Assembly (NCBI GenBank): GCA_037178855.1 | Contig: JASJZC010000006.1 | Location: 9,590,501 to 9,654,500, forward strand | Length of the DNA: 64,000 nt | Origin: Oscheius sp. JU75 | Taxonomy: Eukaryota; Nematoda; Chromadorea; Rhabditida; Rhabditidae | Direction of reading: 5' to 3' | In this document: piece after piece, positions 1-10,674 of the stretch | Layout of the letters: every line of letters starts with the position of its first letter | How positions within the stretch are numbered: the stretch's first letter is position 1 | The notes under the pieces: model-generated | The model's input: only the letters and a program-made list of their open reading frames with translations | What the model was told of the DNA's origin: nothing | Databases searched by the model: none | Program-made: the position numbers and the translations under genes

Positions 1-1270
1 GCATCCATCACATTTGTACTCACTCTTCCATAGAAAACATGTGCACGCAGCTCTCTACCTAAACATTTCAGTGATCATTAGATTCCTTCCTTCCACTTCC
101 TTTTGGCCGAATATTTGCATGTCCGGATATCATCTGCTCCATTAGGGGGTGTCGCAGGCTTGACGCGGAACACCAGCTGCTCGCACTTTCCTTCGAACTT
201 TATTCATCTTGTTTCTCTTGATTCCAAGAACTGAAATGATCACTCCCAAATCAGAGGAGAGAGCGTCACATAATCCCCGGAGTTAATTGGGAGACGATGA
301 CTTGCTGCAGCTAGTATTATGAGGAAGTGAACGGAAACAAGCAGTTTGTCGTCATCTACCTTTCAATGGAATTAGATTAGGATGAAAAATGATTATCAGA
401 CAATGCATAGCTATAATCAGCTGATCGAAAATTACTGGGGGATAGGGCTAGGCTAGACAGTGTTCGGAGACTATAACGCTTGTTCTCTCGAAATACGTCA
501 AGCATGATATTCACATGTCCAAAAGCCACACATAACCTTCAAAAAATGGCGCAGTCGGCGAGAGGTCCGACCCCGGATCTAAGTCGGGTTCGATCCTCAG
601 AAACAACAGAATGTTCTGTCTTTGCGTGAATAGTACGATGGTTTTGCATCATTGGCATAGGCGTGAGCATCAGTTTCCAACGTCAGGGTCCCCAGTTCTG
701 CGCGCCGAATTCAAAAGGCACTTCAAAGGGTCTATTTCTAAGTGGGGTCACTCCCGATTAAGAGCCTTTTCTTCTATTTCTGGGAGACAACTGCCGAAAC
801 TTGATCGGGCTGCTAATCTACTCAGCAAATCCTATTTATGAATTGAATCTCTCGTGGGAGACTCCTTTTTAAAAGAAGCATTTGGAGGTACGCGGTTGTT
901 TGCTGGCCCAGGGGGACGTCATACTTTTAAGACTCGCTGATAATGTTTGTTTCGGGCGTTCATTGTAATTCTGCTCTAGAGGAGATCAACCCCCACTTCT
1001 TTTTGTGACATTTCTGGATCGGGGGAGTAATTGGATTCATCTGGCTGTTCAATACTAGCTCTATCTCACTGTCTCTCTGTCTCCCCGTCTCTCTCTACCT
1101 CGACATCCTATCCGGGTTCAGTAACTTTTTGCCTCTCTGACAGCGACATGCCTTGTGTCGATCATCAATAATTCACAGGGTTGAAACTGACATCTGCCGG
1201 CTATTCGAATGTCTTTTCCCAGTTCGCTCTCTCTCGATTTCCCTGTCAATTTCCCACAATTTCCAGACGG
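1..1270. other. Upstream intergenic DNA of the first GPCR gene
   Basis: No convincing exon is visible on either strand. The stretch holds one tRNA-like element near 547-600 and a CT-rich tract around 1060-1100. The putative promoter of the GPCR gene would lie at its right end. Confidence 0.5.
547..600 (+). repeat. tRNA-like element (A box and B box)
   Basis: It has an A-box-like TGGCGCAGTCGGC and a B-box-like GGTTCGATCCT at tRNA spacing. No full acceptor stem is seen, so it is read as a tRNA-derived repeat or pseudogene rather than a working tRNA. Confidence 0.5.
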
Positions 1271-3817
1271 ATGTCCCTCGATTACTGGGATGAACTCGCA
1301 GACAACCTAAATGACACATATCTAGAGGTAGGAAGTTCCTGATTGACCAAAAACCATGAAGATTCAGTATTCTGAAGATGGACTCCAGTCTGAACCACTG
1401 GTCAAAGTTACTGGACTGGTAGTCACCGTCATGTATCTACTGACGATTTTCATAGGAATCCCAGCCAATGTCTATGTTCTGGTCCGTATGAAACGATTCT
1501 CGAGGTGACTGTGACCAATCATTCTGGGTACAAATTCTGATTTAGGAGCGACAATGAGAGGTACCGAAACGGTACGGGTGTGGCCTTATGTTCTATGGCG
1601 GCAGCCGATCTCTGTTCCCTCCTGCTCATCTGCTCCCAAAACCTCCAGCAGCTCATCATTACGGAAGAGTCTTCAGACATGCTGCTCATGCATGCCAGTT
1701 GCAAGGTACCGTGACGTCACAGTCTCTTAATCCCACCTGTACCATCCAGCTTCACATTTTGACTTACCGAAATTATATGGGCGAGCCACACTTGATCGGA
1801 TGCGTCGATTTTAGAGCTTCTTTTTCGTGGACAAAGATTTTGATCTTATGCAAAGTTGTAGAGCAGACCAAGGGATACAACTTCGCGGAACATCAAAAAG
1901 CTGACAATTGTCGTCTTCGCTCCGAAATGTGGCGTAGTATGCGCACCTCGGGGGCGTCTAGATATCTTTCTCGCGCGGCGAGCTCCAAAAATAGACCGAA
2001 GAACGCGTTTTTTGAATTTCTGGAATCTTCAACTTTTGACTATCACCAGCCGTCTACGAAGGCTTCGCCCCCCTTTTGTTTTGACTTTGCAGTGAAAGGC
2101 GACTGCGCCGCTTCTCCAATAGCCTAAGTTCCCAAGTTCAACCAAAGGCTGACTTGTCAACTTAATTCTTGACAAGCAATGATTAGCCAGCTTTTTCTCC
2201 TGGTGACGCACGGACGGACGGACATTATTGCACTTTAGTAGTAGAGAGATTCATCCTTTAGACATGCTCCTCTTTCAGATCATGCTTTTTCTGACCCACA
2301 CCGTAACCGGGATTAGTATCTGGTCATGGCTTCTGCTCTCCTGTCTTCGCTACCTGGCTATCCGTCATCCTCTCTACCATCTCCGACTCTGGCAGATGCC
2401 CTATAGAGCTCTTGCCATTATAATAGTGAGTGTCTCTCTTCCTTATGTCGCTCCCGTATTCCGTCTAATGTTCCGCCGCGTCAGAAAGCATTAAAGACAG
2501 ACAGAATAACAAGTGGGACTTTTTCAGGCCACCTCGATCGTTTTGAACGCTTGGCTTCTGGTGGCCATCCAGTCGACGACCCATGGGTGTACAGAGGTCC
2601 CTTTGATGAAGTACTCTCTGGCTGCTAATCGACTCTTCCACCTAGTAGAGAGTTTCTGGTCCTTCTGCATCCCGCTCGCGGTCATTGTCATCATGGACTT
2701 TAGTGTCCTACTCAAGTCGACGGCGTTTCCAATCTGGCGAAGGAAGCAGCAGAAGAAGAGACGAAAGTCAGCTCTTGAGGAGATCATAAAGCTGACCAGG
2801 AGTAACAGTATGCGACTCAAGGTACTCTTGCCTAATCAGTGTGTCTGCAGTTGACTCTTTGGTTATCAAAACAGATAACCATATCAGGCTTTGTCATGTT
2901 ATGAGATCCGTTTTTCGGTAGTCAAGACATTACAAGAACTGGAGGGCGAGAGATAGATAACGAGAGAGAGAGAGACAGACTGATATAAGATACTCCGACA
3001 GTTCAAAAGAAACGCGCCTTGAAAAAATGGATTGGTGCAGGGTGAGTGGGAAGAGGAGACAGACGGTACAGATTGAAAGAGGCTCAGTACTATTGGGAAT
3101 GTTGTAGTCACCAAAATTTTCAGCACGGTCACCACAAGGCTCTCTGGAAATGGCTCATCATTGCTCTGATCTGCATTATTCTCAACGCACCCGAGAACAT
3201 TTTCCGTCTCGTGACTCTTTTCTCTCTGAGCAACTACAGCGAAGACGCCGTTCACTACTCGGCCAGAATGTTCGCTCAGGCTCTCTACTTTAGGTAGACT
3301 TTCATAGTTCTGCAGTTAACATCAAACTTCAGTCAATTCGCCTTCAACACCCTCTACCTGGCTGTCTTTGTCTACGACAGGTCTACACGGTGCAAAACGG
3401 ATCCAATGCACTCGGCTGCAGGTAATACACACGTTCATTTATATAGTCTAGCCTATTTCCAAGGTTCGGGGTTCGGATCCCGGTTCCAAAAAAAGTTTTT
3501 TCCATGTCTCTCTTCGTTGGATTTCACGTACGAAATTACGTTTTTTCTGTTTCAGCCGTAGCAATTCGTCTGTTGGATGTTCCTGGCATACAGGTTGATT
3601 CACTGCCTCAAAATAACCACGCTTGCATGTCTTTTTATTCAGTCTAACCACGTTAACATCCAACTTTTTAGCCCAAAACTGACCTGATTTTTCAGCTACG
3701 CTGACTCTTCGTAGTCGCCAGCCGTCTTCCTGTGGTCTGGATTCCCCTCCAGTGGCCAAGGCCTCCTGTGTCCGTCTCCTACACCCGGAGCACAGTTTTA
3801 CCACCGCTTCTGTCTGA
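1271..3817 (+). CDS. Rhodopsin-like G protein-coupled receptor, nematode type
   Basis: Predicted plasma-membrane receptor of 391 residues for an unknown ligand, probably a neuropeptide or small signal. Exons 1271-1327, 1368-1504, 1546-1705, 2279-2425, 2528-2821, 3124-3293, 3333-3421 and 3696-3817 join in frame. Seven hydrophobic segments are present. TM1 carries GIPANVY, TM2 SMAAADLCSLL, the TM3 end reads SCLRYLAIRHPLY (LRY where most family members have DRY), and TM7 reads NTLYLAVFVY in place of NPxxY. The third inner loop is short and very basic (RRKQQKKRRK). An NDT glycosylation site lies in the outer N-terminus. The start is the first ATG after an acceptor (TTTCCAG, 4 nt upstream). Introns 1706-2278 and 3422-3695 hold repeats, and no exon is seen in intron 2822-3123. 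The 3' end converges on coatomer epsilon, 127 bp away. The family is clear; the subfamily is not. Confidence 0.8.
1850..1915. repeat. Foldback element copy (GPCR intron)
   Basis: It contains GCAAAGTTGTAG followed by the near-complement TACAACTTCGCGGAACATC, the core of the hairpin family described in the findings. It sits in the 573-bp GPCR intron. Confidence 0.6.
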
Positions 3818-3944
3818 TCCTTTGTCATACTTCCACAAGATTACGAGTACAAACGGGTTATATATTAAAGACTTTATCATACACATCCTTATCACAATTC
3901 CCACGAATAAGTTAAAGGGTAAAACAGACAGGGGGAAAGAGGTA

Positions 3945-5738
3945 TTACGCGGTGGATTCGGCTGCGACACGATTGAAAATTTCCTCCTTGGCGAGAATGT
4001 CGACTGTCCAGGGGTGATTCGGGTGGGTGTCCTTCATCTGGGCAATGTAGCGATTCGTGACCTGGAAAAGGGGATGTGAATGATGAGAACAGGGACAGCT
4101 ACAATAGTGTATATTTTACTTTGGAGTGCGCACCGACTCTATCAGTCTACAGGCTATCAGCTATTCTAGTCAGTTTCGAAACACTAAACCAAAAGAATAA
4201 TTTGACTGAAAGTTTCACCTGGTCCCCTCAGTGAGCCCCTACGAGCCGGCTCGAGCCGAAGTATACCCGAAAAATCAGGTCACCGAAAATTTTCGGCTCG
4301 TGCCCAAGTATACCAAACACCATATTCAGCCTAGGTTTGGAAGGAAGCGAGTTGGCGCAGTGGCAGGTGGCGCCAGTATTAATTGAAATCTGTTAATATC
4401 TGGGTAATTCACAAGCTATCAAGACGGAACAGATTTGTGACGGGGATCTGCAGGAAGTTCGTCTTGGAAAACCCAGGGTCTTGCCAGGAAACGAAACTAT
4501 TAAGGCAGGGATGGGTGGCGCGCTGTTTACAAGCTAGTCTGGTCAGTTTAGTTTCGCTATTCTCGTCTTCAGGCAAGTGTTTTTGTACCTAAAGACCGGT
4601 AATCTTTTTCCAGTCAACACTTGAGCTAGACATTTTTGCAGACACAAAATTGGCACGTGAGCACAACAGAACCGGAACGAGACTATCTAAGCCAGATCCG
4701 GCACATCTAGAGTTGGTGCGCACTCTGTGGCTCCAAAGTGGCTAAAAAAAAAAAGAAAATCCAACCTCTTCGCCCTTTCCCAGCTGCTCGCTTACGATGA
4801 TCAGATTGATGAGAGCTTCGGCATTATTTGAGTCTCGCTGTTGGGCCTCCTGGAGCAGTTTTTCGGCCTCGTCGTACTTTTGCTGAAGAATCAGGACCGA
4901 GGCCTGGCCGACGAGCAGCAAAACCGTCTGTCCGTACTTGTCCATCATTTCCTGGTAGATGTAGAAGGCGTCCTTCAGCTTGTCTTTTCCCTGAGAAATT
5001 TGTGATTATTGGCAGAAGAAATAGCATGTACCACGGCAGAATTGACCCAGGCTAGAGCCAGCTGCGACAGAGTAGCATCTTCATCAATTTCCGTCATTTT
5101 CTTCAACTGCTGACTGAAAAAATGGGGGTTAGTTCCATTAGAAAATAGTCTACGAACATGGCCAAGTCGACTCGATTCATCTTCAGCAAGGTCTGGACGG
5201 CGGCGGCCTTCGTGTGCAGTGTGTCGACTTTGAAAAGGGCACGGAGAGCGTCTTCGGGGTTCTGAAAGTCATCTTGGGCGGAAAAATTAAAAAAAACTTA
5301 CGCCTGTTTGGTTCAAAATGGCTGCAGCAGTGATACAGTTGGCCTCGTCGGCAACGAACTTCCCGTCACTAATTTCTGTTTCGATAAGAGAAACTATTTT
5401 CGATCTGAAAACTTTAAATTTGACAAAAAAATAGTATAATATGACCTCTTGGAAGGGTTCTGGAACTCGGCGAAGCGTCTGATAGCGCGCAGAGAAGGCT
5501 TGTCCGTACTCTCGGTAATTTCTGACAGCGGGATGGATGGCTTTCCTTGTGCAATGTAGGAGAGATACATGAATACATTTTTGGCTTCCTTTTCTTCGTC
5601 ATTCTTCGCTTGGAACTTCTGAAAATTGGGTGAAATATTAGAAGAAGGCAAGAAACTCACGCTGGCCTCGTTGATACACTGCTGATAGTTGCCCAGGTAG
5701 TACGGATTGCTGATGTCGAAGAGACGGTCGACGGACAT
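3945..5738 (-). CDS. COPE: Coatomer subunit epsilon
   Basis: Subunit of the COPI coat, which drives retrograde Golgi-to-ER vesicle traffic; epsilon binds and stabilises alpha-COP. Exons in gene order are 5661-5738, 5446-5618, 5302-5404, 5158-5261, 5032-5113, 4766-4990 and 3945-4061, giving 293 residues, close to the family's usual length of about 300. Recognisable blocks are the N-terminal NPYYLGNYQQCINEAS, the central IDEDATLSQLALAWV, the TPR-like LLLVGQASVLILQQKYDEAE, NNAEALINLIIVSEQLGK and the C-terminal VTNRYIAQMKDTHPNHPW. Together these form the TPR solenoid of the family. The start chosen is at 5738; an upstream exon (5863-5947) could extend the N-terminus in frame. Two donors are unusual (GTTCG at 5157, GTTGG at 4765). 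The 704-bp last intron carries a TIR-flanked insertion. Confidence 0.93.
4118..4739. mobile_element. Possible non-autonomous TIR element in the COPE intron
   Basis: The left end reads ACTTTGGAGTGCGCACCGAC. The complement of the right end (4709-4739) reads ACTTTGGAG, then an 8-bp insertion, then TGCGCACCAACTCT. The ends are thus imperfect inverted repeats of about 23 bp bounding about 620 bp with no transposase. A half tRNA-like sequence (near 4340-4370) lies inside. Target-site duplication is not obvious. Confidence 0.4.
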
Positions 5739-5862
5739 ACTTAAAACTGATAATTCAGATGAAACAAAAAGCGAAAAGAAGACAGACGAAGAGAAACCTT
5801 GGCAGGGGCCACGTCAAATGTACGCATGTTTGCGTTAGACAGACGTACTTTTGCGTACTTAC

Positions 5863-5947
5863 CAATTTTCAGAAAAAACGGACCTCTTGATTTGTTCACC
5901 AGCAGACTGCCAGGGACTCCATTTTCCAGACATTCATCAATGGCCAT
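5863..5947 (-). other. Possible alternative first exon of COPE
   Basis: An ATG at 5947 opens a 28-codon reading frame starting MAIDECLENGVPGS and ending in a good donor (GTAAGTACG). Spliced to an acceptor ending ATTATCAG just before 5750, it would enter the coatomer epsilon frame and add about 32 residues. Equally it may be a 5' untranslated exon, with translation starting at 5738. Confidence 0.35.
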
Positions 5948-6177
5948 TTATAGAAGATCCCGCTTTCCGCTCCTTTTTAACACGATCTAACCATTGTTTA
6001 GCAATCTTATCGTGTCGAAAAACCTTTTAAAGGGTGAAGAACGCCAAAAAAATTGATAGGAAAGGGGCCGTATAGGTCATGCGCAGGACAACAGAGAAAT
6101 ACTCTTAATTTTCACCATTTTCCATTCCTCTGCCATTGAAATAGATTCGTTTACATGCTGCACACAATAAATGTAGT

Positions 6178-6589
6178 TATAGTGTGTTCACAAAAAAAAC
6201 AACCAAACGACCAGGAATCGCGGGCTTTTTTTTGGCGCGGATTCAAAGGACTAAAAATTAGCTTCAAGTATTTCGTTCATCAAACAATTTTATCCTTTTC
6301 CGTATTTTTCGTTAAACAACAGGTAACATTCTTTGGAATCAACATAAGAAAAATGTATGGCAGTCGATGAGTAGTAGTCAAGTGGAGGGGTCTCAGAAGT
6401 GGCGGATGTAGTACTTGTACCACCCTGAAAGTATTCAGTGAAAAGGTTAGAACAGAACATACCCCTAGGCGATAGAGGGAAACTGCATGAAGGGCATACG
6501 AGTATTTCGTTTCGCTCATTAAAATCCCTGAGACACTGGGTGCAGAAGAGATGTTGGCAATTTTTTGGGGATGGGCACTGGATAAGTCT
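6178..6589 (-). repeat. Left arm of a large inverted duplication
   Basis: These 412 bp are the near-perfect reverse complement of 7015-7424. Only two substitutions and two homopolymer length changes were seen by eye. The arm covers exons 2-3 and the 3' flank of the RING-like gene. The spacer 6590-7014 holds exon 1 and the presumed promoter. Confidence 0.9.
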
Positions 6590-6863
6590 GCCAATAGTAC
6601 CCTGGCAAATCTGAATGCATCTGTTTTCTCCCAATCTTTAAACTCACACAATGAGGGTAGTCAACCGGTGAACGTGGCACAAGCTCTACATCACGGTCCG
6701 TCTCATTGTTCCTGTTAAACCGAAAAAAGGCGAGACAAGTGACGAAGACGATAGAGACAAAGGCGATGAAAAGCACCCGCAAAGGAAACTCTGCCAGAAA
6801 AGAGAGAGGAATGTCTTCAGGAACAACAGCATCCTTCTCATTGTTTCTGCCAAGATCAGCCAT
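6393..6863 (-). CDS. Small membrane protein with RING-like zinc finger
   Basis: Predicted protein of 131 residues: exons 6648-6863, 6463-6610 and 6393-6424, with introns of 37 and 38 bp. Residues of about 28-46 form one hydrophobic segment (VLFIAFVSIVFVTCLAFF). A cysteine-rich block follows: NCQHLFCTQC and, 15 residues on, CPSC, which fits the C-x-H-x2-C-x2-C...C-x2-C half of a RING finger. The first cysteine pair is less regular (HC-IC across the first junction), so a true E3 ligase fold is not certain. If so, it would be a membrane-anchored ubiquitin ligase. The ATG sits 2 nt after an acceptor-like TTGTCCCAG. If the second intron is retained, the frame instead runs on to 6290. The 3' half is duplicated in inverted orientation upstream. 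Confidence 0.5.
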
Positions 6864-7014
6864 TTCTGGGACAACGGAAAGTCTAATATAACTGATGTGA
6901 TAAGTGACTACTTCAACTTGCTTATCACACCGTTATCGTCCCAATATGTCCCAATGCAAACAAACTTTCCTAAACAGATAAAAAACTTAGGCTTACAATT
7001 TTTTCTCTTTTTGA

Positions 7015-7424
7015 AGACTTATCCAGTGCCCATCCCCAAAAAATTGCCAACATCTCTTCTGCACCCAGTGTCTCAGGGATTTTAATGAGCGAAACGAAAT
7101 ACTCGTATGCCCTTCATGCAGTTTCCCTCTATCGCCTAGGGGTATGTTCTGTTCTAACCTTTTCACTGAACACTTTCAGGGTGGTACAAGTACTACATCC
7201 GCCACTTCTGAGACCCCTCCACTTGACTACTACTCATCGACTGCCATACATTTTTCTTATGTTGATTCCAAGGAATGTTACCTGTTGTTTAACGAAAAAT
7301 ACGGAAAAGGATAAAATTGTTTGATGAACGAAATACTTGAAGCTAATTTTTAGTCCTTTGAATCCGCGCCAAAAAAAGCCCGCGATTCCTGGTCGTTTGG
7401 TTGTTTTTTTGTGAACACACTATA
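7015..7424 (+). pseudogene. Inverted copy of exons 2-3 of the RING-like gene
   Basis: Right arm of the inverted duplication. On the plus strand it carries the zinc-finger exon (to 7141), the 38-bp intron and the last exon (7180-7211, same TGA), but no exon 1 or start. Near-identity with the left arm implies a recent event or gene conversion. It is not expected to code by itself; a transcript crossing both arms would fold into a long hairpin. Confidence 0.85.
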
Positions 7425-7562
7425 GAAAACATGGAAATTACAGTAAAACAATTAAAAAAATACGATTACGGAGCTGTGCAGCAAAAACCAGCAAAAATCT
7501 TACAAACCTCGTCGTCTCGTTGCTGGCACTTTCTAGCGAAACTAGACGGGAAAAGTGACAGG

Positions 7563-7568
7563 TTTATT
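7563..7568 (-). promoter_or_regulatory. Poly(A) signal of ENDOG
   Basis: AATAAA on the minus strand, about 50 bp past the stop codon. Confidence 0.5.
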
Positions 7569-7618
7569 CAAATAACAACTAAAAAAAAGTTTTGTAAAAA
7601 CATAACAAAGTGCTTCAA

Positions 7619-9144
7619 TCACCAGAATCCACCACCCGCTTTCTTTCCATTGATCTTCTTGATGGCGCCTTTGGGCAGACGGTCGAAGACGAGGAAGCCA
7701 CCGCTACGCTCAATAACCTCGGTAGGCACGTAGAAGGATGTCAGCTCGACGCTGTCGGGAATTACCTGAAACTTTTTTTCTGTCTGCCTGTGGCCTATTG
7801 TAGACATAAGGGGGTTATGATGTGATCAAACCGGGTTCGATCCCGCTCGAGAAAGAATATGCGATTATATTTAGGGGTTCCCGGTCACGGAGAAAAGTTA
7901 AAGTCCTTCAAAACCCAAACGACAATTTAAACCCCTTAAGGGGGGGATACCCAACTTTGCTAACAATAAAGGCTCTTACATCGTTGGGAAGAAGGAAAGA
8001 TTCCAGCTCGAAGCTGCCCAGAGCGGTCTCATAGAGAAGGACCTTGAAGAAATGAGTCGGGACAGCGACCTGGTTCTTGCCGATCACCTGAAGCATTTTT
8101 TTCAACGCAAATCACGACAATATACCTTATATTTCACGTACATCTGCCCGTCAGCTTCCTGCTTAGGCAGGTACAGGGGTCCGGTCAGGATGTAGGTGTT
8201 CAGACTCTTCTTGGCCACCTTTCGAGCATACTTTTCCAGATCGTTCCACTTGTCGCGGTTAAAGCCCTTTCCGACCTAGAAAAGGATGAGAAAAGTTAGA
8301 AAAAGCCACTACCTGTGGACTCATATTCGTCAGCAAGAAGGTCTGATCAACGGAGTTCTGAGTCTTGCGGTGATTGCCGGCGGCGGCCAGGTGTCCTCGG
8401 TCATATCCGCTCCTCTAAACTCTTGATAATGCACAGAAAAGAAGGAGAAATACCCTGTAGTCCTCATTTTCGGATCGGAAGTACTGGTGCATCGACTCGT
8501 CAGGCCGGAATTGGCATTTGGACCGGTCTACTGAAGGATCATAGGTCAGACGATCGGGCGTGAGATGCTCGCAGACCTGAAAAAGAATTTTTGCCTTGTT
8601 TCTATTAAAAATCTTGGTTGTTTTTTCATAGGAAGTGCCAACGAAACGCCGGAAATTCACAACATTGCACCATATGAAGTGGAGGAAACTCGACGACAGT
8701 GTTGTATTTGTGTCAATCTGCGAATCCTCGTATCAAGACTTGTGACAACCTCGACAAAAAAGGTTGGGAAGTGTGAAAATGGTTAGCAATTGACAGATAA
8801 CAGCAAGACATGTCAACAGATAATCTCACCCAATGAGCCGTCCTAGTCTTCCGGTCATACGAGAGTACGAAATCCTCAAAAGTACGCAGGTTATCAAAGC
8901 CGGGGAAGCCATGCTGCATGATCTGGGAGGCCCTGGATGGAGCAACCTCTTTATCCAAGGGAATAGCCGGCATCGGCGGTAGTGGCATAGGCTAAACGAG
9001 CATATTTCACACGAATTCGTCAAAAAGTACCGAAACAACAGCCGTAGCGGCTAGAGCCTTTCTCAGCGGATTCGAATCGTGCCATTGGGTACCGAGAAAA
9101 AAGGATCCACCAGTCAGGGCGGCAACTTTCCAGATATTCCGCAT
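7619..9144 (-). CDS. ENDOG: Endonuclease G, mitochondrial
   Basis: Sugar-nonspecific DNA/RNA nuclease of the beta-beta-alpha-metal family. It lies in the mitochondrial intermembrane space, acts in clearance of mitochondrial DNA, and takes part in DNA fragmentation during cell death (CPS-6 in C. elegans). Exons 9031-9144, 8830-8991, 8454-8576, 8313-8414, 8126-8275, 7980-8087 and 7619-7765 give 301 residues, the usual length. The catalytic DRGH lies in SGYDRGHLAAAGNHR (His about residue 141), followed by LTNMSPQ with the metal-binding Asn and FNRDKWNDLEKYAR. C-terminal strands include VAVPTHFFKVLLYE and SFYVPTEVIER. The N-terminus (MRNIWKVAALTGGSFFLG) is basic-hydrophobic, fitting mitochondrial import. 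The ATG follows an acceptor-like CCCCCAG and starts only 180 bp after the zinc-finger stop. Intron 7766-7979 contains a tRNA-like repeat. Confidence 0.94.
7787..7852 (+). repeat. tRNA-like element (ENDOG intron)
   Basis: TGGCCTATTGTAGACATAAG followed by a perfect B box (GGGTTCGATCCC). It is closely related to the copy at 35434-35500. Confidence 0.5.
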
Positions 9145-9243
9145 CCCTGGGGGCAAATTTGGAGTCAAATAGTTGAGAAAACGGACGATATTTTTACAGC
9201 GACGAGATACGCAGCCGTAAAGACTCGGCCATAAAACAATTTC

Positions 9244-9249
9244 TTTATT
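9244..9249 (-). promoter_or_regulatory. Poly(A) signal of the C2H2 gene
   Basis: AATAAA on the minus strand about 75 bp after the stop, lying between the zinc-finger stop and the ENDOG start, as in nematode operons. Confidence 0.45.
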
Positions 9250-9324
9250 AAAACAGGATTAAAAAACAGCCATGCTGAATATGCGACAGGGTGCGGTAAA
9301 ACAATAATAGTATAAAGAATAAGA

Positions 9325-10674
9325 TTACTTATGGTTGTGGCTCTTTTTCATAGTGATGGGGACGCCGAGACAGTGCTGAATGTGCTTGCGAAGATAGGTA
9401 TCACGCTTGAAGCCTAGAAAAGATCCGGTGTCATGGAAACATAGCAAAAATACCGGCTCCGCATTTTTCGCAGACGAAATCACACGATTCGCTGTGGGTC
9501 GTCTCGTGTACGCGAAGGTCATTCTTCCGGACGAAGCTGCGACCGCAATCCTGGCAGATGAAGGGCCGCTCGAACGTGTGCAGAGATCTGATGTGGGCAG
9601 CCAGAGCCTAAAACAGGGAGATTAGAGGCGTCAATTAGGGTTTTTTTCCCGCTGTCAACAGGTTCAAAAATTTCTGCTGTCCAAAAATTTTGCGCAGTGC
9701 CTTCTTCAAAAGTCCCTTTTTGTTTTTTTCCATGATTACGCGACCCCCTTTCCACGGAGTTTTTGGGTTTGACAAATGTTTTGGGCTCCCCATTGGTTTG
9801 TTTGATCCCTGCCCTGGCAGAGATCAGTTGACCACCGGCGCACCAACTCTTATAGCGCACGGGCTGCGTATCAGAGATCAGGGAATATCAAAACCATTGA
9901 GGAGGTTCGTTTTTCGGGCAAGAACGAACGAGCTATTTCTAGCACAAATGATAGATAGCACAAATACTCGGTTCTCGGATCGAACCCGAGCTCATATTCA
10001 TAGGCCAGTAGTCCTTCCCTAATGCTCAGTCCGCATGCTACACGAGCTGGAGCGCATTCCAGGGTCAGAATGGCCCATCTCTGGGTTATTTCGAAGAAAG
10101 AAAAAAAAATCAAGCTACCTTGCTACACTTATATCCAGGATGCGTGCACCCCTCGTAGGGACACATATACATCTGAAAAATTCGAATTAATGTAGTCATA
10201 AAGCCCGATTTACCTTGTTCTCGTGGACCATCTGCTGATGACGTTTCATTCCGCCGAGTCTTCCGAAAGTCTGGCCGCAGACGTTGCAGACGTGCGGACG
10301 TAGCTTCTCGTGCACGATTTGGACGTGCTCGTGGAGGGTGGCATTCGAATTGAAGGCTCTGCCGCACTGACTGCACTGGAAGCAGGGCTTCTGCTCGAAA
10401 ACAGCGTGGAATTTTTCGTGACGATCATGGAGCTCCTTGTCGGTAAAGGTCAGTTCGCATTGTCTGCATTGATACTGGGTAACGTTCACCTCTTGCCCAC
10501 AGCGATTGTATTCAGGAAGACGAGGATGATGATACTGAAGATGCAAATAGTTTGAGGAAAGTTAGAGGACAAACTGACCACGTAGAAGTGATATGCTATG
10601 TTCTGTTTGAGCGTGAACGTCCTGTCGCAGACGTCACAAACGTAGACCTTATCGCGGAGAAGACCAGACGGCAT
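9325..10674 (-). CDS. C2H2 zinc-finger protein
   Basis: Probable nuclear DNA-binding protein of 237 residues. Exons are 10579-10674, 10214-10534, 10119-10172, 9454-9607 and 9325-9413. Successive C2H2 fingers are visible: CDVCDRTFTLKQNIAYH, CRQCELTFTDKELHDRHEKFH, CSQCGRAFNSNATLHEH, CNVCGQTFGRLGGMKRHQ, a longer-spaced CPYEGCTHPGYKCSKVALAAH, CQDCGRSFVRKNDLRVHETTH and CEKCGAGFKRDTYLRKH. Linkers are partly TGEKP-like (FERPFIC, LRPHVC). The start ATG lies 6 nt after a strong acceptor (TTTTTTTCAG) with no matching upstream coding exon, which suggests trans-splicing or a 5' UTR intron. Intron 9608-10118 shows no exon. No orthologue is assigned; the target is unknown. Confidence 0.85.

Noticed and set aside
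1588-2127. 179-codon plus-strand reading frame
   Set aside because: It begins inside GPCR exon 3 in another frame and runs into the intron and a foldback copy; no ATG or domain support.
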